Below are positions 54,793 through 64,000 of a stretch of 64,000 bases of DNA, piece after piece. Position 1 is the stretch's first letter, and each line of letters opens with the position of its first letter. The stretch lies in contig JAISHK010000004.1 of NCBI GenBank assembly GCA_031262585.1, forward strand, positions 145,682 through 209,681. The letters are read 5' to 3'. The notes beneath the pieces are model-generated. The model saw nothing but the letters and a program-made list of their open reading frames with translations. It had not been told where the DNA came from and did not search any database. Source of the stretch: Endomicrobium sp. (GTDB lineage Bacteria; Elusimicrobiota; Endomicrobiia; Endomicrobiales; Endomicrobiaceae). The position numbers were made by a program, and so were the translations under genes.

Positions 54793-55887
54793 ATGAGAAT
54801 AGTCATAAAGGTAGGCACAAGTATTCTTACGGATAAAAACAGCGGATTGTTAAACAAAAAATATATATTATGTTTGGCAAAAACTATTTCTGAACTCCAA
54901 AAAGATAACCATGAAATTCTAATAGTAAGTTCAGGCGCTGTTATCGCTGGACGTGCTCACACAGATGTAAATATCAAATCTAAAACTTTAAAATACAAAC
55001 AAGCTTTTGCAGCAATAGGACAGCCATTGATAATAAGTACTTATTCAAATGCTTTTGTAAAGTATGGTAAAATGGTGGCTCAAATTCTTCTTACAAGAGA
55101 TGTTTTTAATGAAAGAGTTAAATACTTGAATGCAAGAAACACATTAAATACTTTAATCAAAAATAATATTGTTCCAATAATAAATGAAAATGATTCTGTT
55201 TCAATAGATGAATTAAATTTTGGTGACAATGACACTTTAGCAGCACTCGTTGCTGTAACTATAAACGCAGATAAACTGGTAATTTTCACCGATGTGGATG
55301 GCTTTTATTACGGAAATCTCGCAAGATCTTCAATAATCCATAAAATTGAAAAAATTACAGAAGAAATTGAGAAATTTGCCTCAGAAAGTTCATCTAGTGG
55401 CAAGGGAACAGGCGGTATGAAAACAAAAATATCAGCCGCTAAAATTGCAGGAGCGTCTGGAGTAGATACAATAATTATGAATGGACTTAAACTTAGTTTA
55501 TTAAAAAACATAATTATGGACAATTATCATGAAGGTACGATTATTAAAGCACAAAAACAATTTTTAGAGGCAAAAAAATCGTGGATAGCTTACAGCAAAA
55601 AAACAAAAGGGACGATTTATGTTGATAAAAAGGCATCAGAAATCCTATTAAACAAAGGTAAAAGCTTGCTTGCTGTCGGTATAATAAAAGTACAAGGTAA
55701 TTTTCAAAGAGGTGATACTGTTAACATTGCCTGTACAGATACTAAAAAAGATTTTGCAAGAGGATTAACAAATTATGATAATGTAACACTTGAAAAAATA
55801 AAAGGTAAAAAAAGCACAGATATCAAAAATTTTATGAATATAATAGAAGACGAAGTCATACATAGAAATAAGTTAGTTTTGATATGA
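54793..55887 (+). CDS. proB: Glutamate 5-kinase with C-terminal PUA domain
   Basis: VIKVGTSILTD, IVSSGAVIAGR, NENDSVSIDELNFGDNDTLAALVA, GKGTGGMKTKISAAKIA, PUA-like C-terminus. Confidence 0.96.
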   Translation: MRIVIKVGTSILTDKNSGLLNKKYILCLAKTISELQKDNHEILIVSSGAVIAGRAHTDVNIKSKTLKYKQAFAAIGQPLIISTYSNAFVKYGKMVAQILLTRDVFNERVKYLNARNTLNTLIKNNIVPIINENDSVSIDELNFGDNDTLAALVAVTINADKLVIFTDVDGFYYGNLARSSIIHKIEKITEEIEKFASESSSSGKGTGGMKTKISAAKIAGASGVDTIIMNGLKLSLLKNIIMDNYHEGTIIKAQKQFLEAKKSWIAYSKKTKGTIYVDKKASEILLNKGKSLLAVGIIKVQGNFQRGDTVNIACTDTKKDFARGLTNYDNVTLEKIKGKKSTDIKNFMNIIEDEVIHRNKLVLI

Positions 55888-58399
55888 CAAAGTTATTTAA
55901 TAAGTTTTATGATGCTAATATTTAAATGTAGCTTTTAGTACTGTTTTCTTTATATATAAAATACAGCAACTTTGATTTTTTTGATTGGATAATTTAAATA
56001 TATCTATAAGTTTCTATTGGAGCCAATAAAAGTTCACAGTTTAATATTTGAAAACGAATCGTTTTTGCATGGCAGGCATTCTTATATTCTTAAGCTTATC
56101 AAATTTATAGATGAAGCAAAGTATATAATATTAAAATTATATCTACAACTCTCTTTTAATCTTGTTTTAAATAATTATAAATTAAAATAAAAAGCTCTGT
56201 GTGCCGTGCCAAAAGTTAGAGAACATTTCATGCAACATTTAACGAAGTCACGATCCATGGGGTTGCTATACAATATTTTATTCAAGAATTTTTAAATACA
56301 TTTTCAATATTAACACTCTTTGTTTTAAACTCAAAAAATACCAGATTTAACTTTAAAAAGTTATTAATTTAGTTGAAAGACTAAAATATTGTCAAAAACT
56401 AAAGAATCTGTGAATTCCATATTTAGTCTCTAGTAATTGAAAAACTCTTTTGTTGAACTTATAATTTTCATCACAAAAATAATTTTCAATATTATACCCT
56501 GCGATATTTTGATTTTTTTGTAAAAAGCAATAAACTCAATCACAATTAATTGAATAGTTACAATTCATTATGAAAATCTTTTAAAAAAAACTATATTTTT
56601 ATTTATCTGCACGATTGTTATAATCTTCTTTTATGATAAAAATTTATTCCTGATGAAATCTTTTAATGATTTTATTTTAATATATTTCAAGTTTTTAAAC
56701 ATCGTTTTTATTTTTTCAAACAATGATCTTGTTTTTGTCAATTTTATACTTGTGAAGTAAAAAGAATTTTAAAAAACTTTTCAAAAGATTTTAGTGTACC
56801 TACGAACTAAAATAATTCTTTATAATTTGTAATTTTATTTTTTAAAAGTTCAAATATTTTCAATTTTGGCGATTTCACATACTAATCTTGCTATTTTTTT
56901 AAATTTATTAGTTCAAAATTTAAAATTTATTTGCAAAATCTTTTTATATTTGACATCCTATCTCTAGACTATTGTCCACTACAAAACCTTAAAATTATTT
57001 TTGACATTTTTTTGAGTTCGCTATTTCTGTTTAAAAGATTTACTGCTATCACACCTAATGAATTAATCACATAGTAAGGCAAACAACATTATTTAAATTA
57101 TTATAGATATACCTCACAGCAAATATTTTTTTTAAAATAATTCAAAAAATTTCGCTTTTAATACTGAAGAGAAAACGCAAACTGAATTTATTCTTATTAA
57201 ATTTTCTTGATGATCTTTTATAAAATTACAAGATAACCCTTTTAAAATTTAAAATAATACAAATTTATTAAAATTTAACATACTAAAAAACTTTCAAGAT
57301 TATATAACTTTGTCAATTATTATCAAATCACCATATTTTACATATGAACTTCCTACAGCACTTCTTAAGTGAAAAAATATTTTTAAACGTTGTTTTTGTA
57401 GATATAAAATTGTATCACATGCAAGAAAGTTGTTTTTTAAAGCAATAACTGTTATACCCCAAACATTTATCAATTTAGTAAAAAGACCGTTAAAAATCTT
57501 ATTTGAAAAACGATATGTTAAAAATTTTATATAATTGAAAACACCAATTTAGTTCACTATTTTTTTGTTTCATCTCTCAAATATTTCATTTCAAAGCTAG
57601 CAATTTTGCACTAGAACATAAAAATAATTTTATTACTATTTAAAAAACTAATATTATTTTTAAAATCCATTAAAGACTGCTAATTTACATGATAATAAAG
57701 TTTGTAATATTACATCACATATATTTGCAACAAATAAGTTTAATAAAAATCAAACTGACTAAAATAATAAACCCATTTTCAGACCATTTTGCAATAGTTG
57801 ACGTGATATTTACACACAACTCTAGTTAAATTTTACTACAGCTAATCAAGCTACTAAACTTTTCATACATCTTGCAATGATAAAATATCTAACAAAAATT
57901 AAAACTAACCTATCTTTTATAATGTCACTTCAACTACAATTTCTTTTTGTTATCAAATTTACTCCTACTATTCTAACTCTCTATTTCTCTCACAATCTAA
58001 ATTACTATATATATTGCTACAACTATTTTTTCTATACTTTACATCACACTATTTATGCTTTACAACATCACTTCACCCATCAACTATAAATTATATCTCT
58101 TTACTGTACTTCCCTCTCCCACTGTTTTACTCGTCAGCATTATTTTCTATCTAAATTCCCTCTAATTTCGATTCATAACTATTGTACTAATCGAAAACGT
58201 TCTAAATATTGCCTTTTCCTTCACTAATCTATTTATCATCATCAAATGGACTTAATTTGTCTCTTTTAATAACTTCGCGCTATTATTCTCTTTACCATAA
58301 GATTAAGTCAATTTATCTTCTATCTTGTGTCCAAGATTCCCCAAACTTTACTCAACTACTCTTCTTCTTGATTAAACATTTTTCTCAATAAAACCGCCT

Positions 58400-58720
58400 A
58401 CAACAAATACAGTGTAGACGCCATTGATCTAAATCCTTTACCATTGAGAATGGATATTAATACTTTCCCCACTTTACATTGCGCGAGACCCTTATAGTTA
58501 CAAATTAGTTTCACCTATTAATATCATTTTGTGATACTCTTTCGCAGCAGAAATCTTGCGAACTTTCTGAAGTGCCGGTTACTCTTTTTCAGACCGAGGA
58601 AACAGCTGGAAAATTTTCTGTACTTCAGTCGAATATTTTGGCATCTGAATTGTTCCCAAACTTGCTTGAAATTTTTGAGATCCTGTTTCTTTTTTAATAT
58701 CAATTACAAATAAATCAGTT
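58400..58720 (-). pseudogene. Decayed coding region, unknown family
   Basis: Minus-strand open segments in shifting frames: GSQKFQASLGTIQMPKYSTEVQKIFQLFPRSEKE*PALQKVRKISAAKEYHKMILIGETNL; VYTVFVVGGFIEKN. Confidence 0.35.
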
Positions 58721-59253
58721 CTTTCTACTATACATTTTTGTGCATATTTGTTTATAACTTACAAAATTCAAAAAGTTTCAATCTTTACTAACTTCTTAAA
58801 CTCGAGCTTCTACATTGTTTCTTTTTGACACAGGAACACAATATGTAGTTTAAATTTTTTCTTATGATAACATTGATATTGGTATAAAACATAACTACAA
58901 TCCCATATAAATAAGTACTATACTATACCATTAAAATATTTTTTCAATAAGTATAGTGAAATTAATAGATATAATCCATCATTTCGATATTATTTAAATT
59001 TTAAAGTTTATAGTAAAAAATAAAAGAAGATAAGACATCAGTGCCAATAACAGAAAAAAACAAACACTCGTACATTCTAAAGTAACAATACATATTAAAT
59101 ACAACCAAAACGCATAACGATCAATAAGTAACTGGTCCCTTTTTTCGACTTAAAAGGTAACGATAATAAAAACACAGTTGATACCCAATCAAAAATTAAC
59201 ACACAACTCAACTTACTTCTTAAAATTAAAAAAAGTACAACGTTACATTTTCG

Positions 59254-59427
59254 TTAACCTTTAAAAGTTTTTGAATCTTTTAGTAATTCAAAATACTCTT
59301 TAAGAATCTTATCGTATTTTTTCTTCCTGTCGTAAACATGATGCAAAAGAAAACGTAATTCAGTAGAAATCCTTTGCAACACTTTCTCAATTTTTTCATC
59401 TTTCTCAATTTTTTCATCTTTTTGCAT
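59254..59427 (-). CDS. Small hypothetical protein (57 aa) with tandem DEKIEK hexapeptide; below ORF-track cutoff
   Basis: MQKDEKIEKDEKIEKVLQRISTELRFLLHHVYDRKKKYDKILKEYFELLKDSKTFKG*; GGAG 6 nt before ATG; 18-bp tandem duplication in frame. Confidence 0.6.
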   Translation of the reverse strand: MQKDEKIEKDEKIEKVLQRISTELRFLLHHVYDRKKKYDKILKEYFELLKDSKTFKG

Positions 59428-59465
59428 TTTAAACTCCTATAAAATTTCTTCCATTTTTTAACATT

Positions 59466-59495
59466 TCAAAAAATATGAAAAACCTCTTCATATTT
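59466..59495 (-). terminator. Terminator-like hairpin upstream of the small ORF
   Basis: Minus strand AAATATGAA-GAGGTTT-TTCATATTT followed by a T-run; stem arms at + 59471-59479 and 59487-59495. Confidence 0.5.
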
Positions 59496-59586
59496 CCCTT
59501 TTTGCAGCGTCTTTAATTTCAATTATTTTATGTTTTAACGATAAGATAAACAAAAGTAAATAGATTACAAACCATTCTCTTATAAG

Positions 59587-59606
59587 AGTATCAGATAACT
59601 GATACT
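59587..59606. promoter_or_regulatory. Operator-like dyad AGTATCAG-N4-CTGATACT
   Basis: Perfect 8-bp inverted repeat with 4-nt centre, about 160 bp upstream of the small ORF start. Confidence 0.35.
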
Positions 59607-60603
59607 ATACAATTTAACAAATACCTAAATAGAATATCTAAAAATAATTAACTAATTATTTTTATTAACTACGCGTAACACAACCTCACAATTGTAAAGG
59701 CACTTGCATTATCAATATGTTTTTATTGTAGTTTTCTTTATATAACTCCAGCGTAATTAATATTTTAATAAAACTAACATAGCCTAATTATCATATCTAG
59801 TTTATTCTCTCTTTACCTATAACAACTCATTTGCTCTATGTTTCATCTTTACTTTACCTTCTTTGCGGTAACTCTTCTCTATTCTATATCTTATACTGAT
59901 GATTTTACATTCTCATAAAATTCACTCTCAAAACAAGAAAGACAGTCAATGGCATATAGAATCACCAACAGTCCTGCATAATTTTAAACTTATTTAAATA
60001 TTTAAACTCTTCAAGCAAGTTTCGATTATTGAAATGAATAAATGATTCAACAGCTTTAAGATTACTCTCTATATTTTAAACTTTTTCATATTTAGTTTTC
60101 GCAAAAAGTGACAACCACATAACATGTTTATTTTGACTTTGTGACGATAAAGAAAAAACACAACACCTTATTCCGCTTCGATTATTAAACCCCAGACCAT
60201 CATTCAAACCAAATCCACGATAGCAAAGCACTAATTATTTTATATTAGACTTTCCGGTGAAAAAACTACCATTTTTAATTGTCATTAATTTAGAAAAAAT
60301 TTTTGCATTTCTAAAAGAATTTTGATATTTTAGTAACACTTAATCCCCAAAAACAGTAAAAACTTCCAAGTAACAAATACTAAATATCTCTAATTTCTTT
60401 AAACAACGACTTAAGCTTATTATTTTTTTTTTGCTTTGTCAAGTCCTAAATCTTTTAAATAAAAAATCCGAGCTCTTTCAGATGTGTGAAAGCATTATAT
60501 AAAACAAACATTGCCTTTTTTATGTCAGATGTAATATTTTGTTACTTATATTGCATTAACATTTGTAAAAAGCATTGTTTAAGCTTTAAAATAAATGCTT
60601 AAA

Positions 60604-61833
60604 TTATATGATTTTTCCAACAACATATCCAAAAATTGTAAATATTCCTATAATAAAAACAAAACCTGCAAATTTTGAACGATATATATAAAGTCTAGGA
60701 ATTTTTTTCATTAAAATAACAGGCATCAAATATGCGTAGGTAGCAATAATAGGAGCTGATAAAACCCCTATTATTGATAAAATCGACGGATTATAAACTG
60801 CTAAACACCACAACAATAAAAATAACATCAAAGTGCTAATTAACTTTATTCTTTTAATATTTAATTTATTTTTTTTGTTAGGATTTTTCCATGTCATAAT
60901 CTGCACAAAAATACCACTTAATCCCTCTCTTGTTCCAGTAAAATGACCAAAATAAGAACTTGCTATAGCAAGGAATGCAATTAATGGGAATGCATACAAA
61001 AATAATGGATTTTGACTAGTTAACGATATCGCTGTTAGTGCATCAATATTTTTTTGTTTAGCATTGCTTAAAATATCTGGAGTTATTGAAAAAAATAAAG
61101 AAAAGATAAAGAACATAACAAAAATGAATAAAAGTATAGAATTCCATTTAACAATACTATCAGAACATTTAATAGCATCATCAATATTACCGCATTGTTT
61201 TTTGTAAAAAGCCCCAAGTGATGAGCACACCGGAGAAAAATTCATCGCAAAAATTAAAATAGGCAAAAGCAAAAAAGTATTTTTTATAAATTCTTTTAAG
61301 GAAAAAACAACATGAAAAGAGGAAAAATTCCAATTAGGCATCATATATATAGATATAATAAACAATAAAACTATCAATGGAAAAGTTAATATGGAAGTAA
61401 CTGTAATCATAATATTTTCACTACCAAGCAATATTAATGTCATAATCGATAAAATAATAAATGTAAGCAATGATCTAGGTATTTCTGGACAATGTATTTG
61501 ATTAATCAAAAACGAGCTTACAATATTAGTTAAACCTATAGCATATCCTGCACATATAGTAACGATAGACAAAAAGTATAATAAAGAAACAACAAAACCT
61601 GCAAAATGACCTAAATCATTTTCTACTGCCCCTATAATATCATTTGCTTTAGGACATGATGCAACTATTCTTGTTATTCCTCTATGAGAAATATATGTAG
61701 TAGGCAAAATAATCAGCGTTAAAAATATTACGGACCAAATACCACTAAGTCCTGATTGAATAGGCAAAAATAAAATTCCAGCTCCTACAGCTGTTCCAAA
61801 ACATGTTAAAATCCATCTTTTATTAAGATTCAC
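60604..61833 (-). CDS. Aromatic amino acid permease, HAAAP family (TyrP/Mtr-like)
   Basis: 409 aa, about 11 TM segments; GTAVGAGILFLPIQSGLSG N-terminus and SSYFGHFTGTREGL motif typical of HAAAP transporters. Confidence 0.85.
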   Translation of the reverse strand: MNLNKRWILTCFGTAVGAGILFLPIQSGLSGIWSVIFLTLIILPTTYISHRGITRIVASCPKANDIIGAVENDLGHFAGFVVSLLYFLSIVTICAGYAIGLTNIVSSFLINQIHCPEIPRSLLTFIILSIMTLILLGSENIMITVTSILTFPLIVLLFIISIYMMPNWNFSSFHVVFSLKEFIKNTFLLLPILIFAMNFSPVCSSLGAFYKKQCGNIDDAIKCSDSIVKWNSILLFIFVMFFIFSLFFSITPDILSNAKQKNIDALTAISLTSQNPLFLYAFPLIAFLAIASSYFGHFTGTREGLSGIFVQIMTWKNPNKKNKLNIKRIKLISTLMLFLLLWCLAVYNPSILSIIGVLSAPIIATYAYLMPVILMKKIPRLYIYRSKFAGFVFIIGIFTIFGYVVGKII

Positions 61834-63847
61834 TTTACACTCCGTTTTGTCCTTAACGTTCTTAAATAAAAATGTATCTAAAGTTAACTTTCAAATCACT
61901 ATTAAAAATTAGGTGCTCAATGTTACAATTCTAATAGCTTTAATCTATACTGCAAATAAATTTACGTAATATTATAACAAATTAAACATTTTTGAACTAC
62001 AAAATAAAGATAAAATCTCATATTTTACCTATTTGCAAATTATTATTTCTTTACCTTTTATACTTTCTCACCTTTAAATTTCAACAATAACAATTATGCT
62101 AATCAGTTTGTTAATTCTGAAATTTCATAAAACAACTAATTATATACTATTAAAAGAAATCAAAAAAATCTTTTTTATTAATTTAAAACGTTTATTTGAT
62201 TTCCTGCACAATTAATTTATTACAAAATTTTATAATAAATTTACATTTCTTATTGATTACTTAAAAAGTAATAAACTGATAAATATTAAATATTTATTCA
62301 ATTCTGTAAAAATTGAATGAAATAAAATTACAAAAAATAATCACAAGCATAACAGACGTCGTCACTGATTTCATCACTAACATCTTGCTGTCACAACTAT
62401 TGATACTATATATAACACATATCATAAAATTAATATTAAAATTGCAACCTTACAACTTTAATATTAATTTATTTTCATAATAACATTTATTCATATTTAA
62501 ACAATATATGAAAAAATATTAAAACAACATCTCAATACCGTTTATAACAACACTGCAAAAATATGTAATATTACCTTAGATATTCGATACTGTTTGTTGT
62601 ACAACAATTACAATTAATTTTTTTTATTACACAAAGTAAATAATATTAGTCAAAACTCATCATTAAAAAGCGAGGTAATCATTTTTAAGTACACAGTTTC
62701 ACGACTTCATATAATGTGATGTATAATAAAGAATTTTAACGTTTTTAAATCAATGTGCAAAATTAAATATTTTATGAGATAAACTAAGTCACTAAAACAT
62801 CTATGTCGTCCATTTTGCATAAAAACTTACACTATAGATTGTTAATCGTATATTATATATTAGATACTAGATTTATGTTAAAATTGTCGCAGACATCCAA
62901 ATTATAAGAAATTATACTATTAAACTCAGAATAGCAGTAGATATTTTAATCGTCTTTTTGATCTTTTTTTCATCATTTCCACTAGCTTCTCATCATTCAT
63001 TATTTCTTTCCGTTTTTATCTTCATCTTTCCTTCTGTTCAACAGATTGATTCCTTATTATTTTTTTCTTCTTTTACAATTATGAATAAATTTACATTTTA
63101 TTATTAGAGTAATTTCTCATGAAATTTATTCTTATTCATCTCACTCTTGTTTGACTATACTAATCTTCATGTTCCATTATTTTTTTATCTTAGTTTTTCT
63201 ACTCTTCATTTTTTAATTCTGTCTTCATAATGCTCGCGATATAAGATTCTTAATTTATGAATTTGTGTCACTCAAAATCACCTCAAAAAAAATATTCTAT
63301 GCTCTTGAGACTAGAATAAGATTCAACTTTTACATTTCCACAACAACTCAAATCATTTATTATTCAAATAACAATTCTAAATTTACCATTATTATGAGTA
63401 AAAAACTGTAGAAGAATTGATATGTTTATTATTGAATCACAACAACACAATTATTTGCTTGAACAATCCCACAGATATTTTCACAATTGCATAGATTTCA
63501 ACCTATCGTGAGTTTTTAAATGACAATGTTTGGGATTTTCTTTTCAAGATTAACTTTGATGATTGGAAGAAGTTAAAAAAACTTCTTTTCCACAATAATC
63601 CGGTTAATTTTTATCTTATAGTATTACTTTCATCGTATAATCGCATTACAAAACATACACCATGATTAAAGTACTAATAATTACAACACTTTAATAATAT
63701 TTTACTTCATATTTCAAGCTATAATATTATAAATACATAATTATATAGCTCAAAAGAAAGAGTTGATTTAGTAAAAATCGTTAACAATTAAATTAATTTT
63801 CATAAAATTATTTTCTGCGAAGAAAAAAGTTGTAATTTGAAATATTT

Positions 63848-64000
63848 TTATACATTATACTTTCTTACTATTTTATATACTATGTAAGCAATAAATATCC
63901 AAATCGGCAAAGCAATAACTTGTTTTGTCATTCCGGTCTGCGGTAAAGCCATTACAAATAAAATAAATATTATAAAGGCAATCGTTATATAATTTGAATA
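63848..64000 (-). CDS. C-terminal end of a membrane protein, truncated by window edge
   Basis: YSNYITIAFIIFILFVMALPQTGMTKQVIALPIWIFIAYIVYKIVRKYNV* open from base 64000 to stop 63848-63850. Confidence 0.6.
   Translation of the reverse strand, partial: YSNYITIAFIIFILFVMALPQTGMTKQVIALPIWIFIAYIVYKIVRKYNV

Noticed and set aside
56030-56280. LENESFLHGRHSYILKLIKFIDEAKYIILKLYLQ considered as cardiolipin synthase/PLD remnant
   Set aside because: Similarity is vague and no HKD motif seen; not enough to call.
57877-58391. Plus-strand ORFs of 60-70 aa in C/T-rich DNA
   Set aside because: No RBS, biased composition, no recognisable motif; likely non-coding strand of a decayed minus-strand gene.
58430-58520. 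GC-richer segment considered as structured ncRNA (RNase P, SRP, tmRNA)
   Set aside because: No diagnostic core motifs; reads better as decayed coding sequence on the minus strand.
59383-59418. 18-bp tandem repeat considered as CRISPR or VNTR array
   Set aside because: Only two adjacent copies without spacers; explained as in-frame hexapeptide duplication in a small ORF.

Overview
This 64 kb window is very AT-rich bacterial DNA. It looks like part of a host-restricted genome undergoing reduction. Gene content, AT bias and decay pattern would fit an Elusimicrobiota / Endomicrobium-type endosymbiont, but that assignment is inference and was not searched. I support 31 intact protein genes covering about 36 kb (roughly 56% of the window), 3 tRNAs, a truncated CDS at the right edge and two short ORFs below the 60-aa track cutoff. 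Intact genes are mostly housekeeping: HU, aminotransferase, hom, bioB, pfp, secF/secD/yajC/tgt, an Ogg2-like glycosylase, nadC, birA, ybaB, nth, suhB, tlyA, dxs, secA, cca, two M16 peptidases, alaS, macB-macA-tolC, gatC-corA-gatA, gatB, proB and an aromatic amino acid permease. They are separated by 1-5 kb stretches with no intact ORF that behave as decayed genes. The most informative points are: (i) a decayed ImmA/IrrE-type (M78) metallopeptidase at about 40.4-40.8 kb whose HEIGH motif reads HEI-stop-H; (ii) an intact 57-aa ORF at 59254-59427(-) with a duplicated DEKIEK hexapeptide, an RBS, an upstream terminator-like hairpin and an operator-like dyad; (iii) a perfect 20-bp hairpin at 38495-38541; (iv) several long open non-ATG fragments in 'intergenic' DNA. 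I found no CRISPR array, rRNA, intact mobile element or convincing new multigene system.
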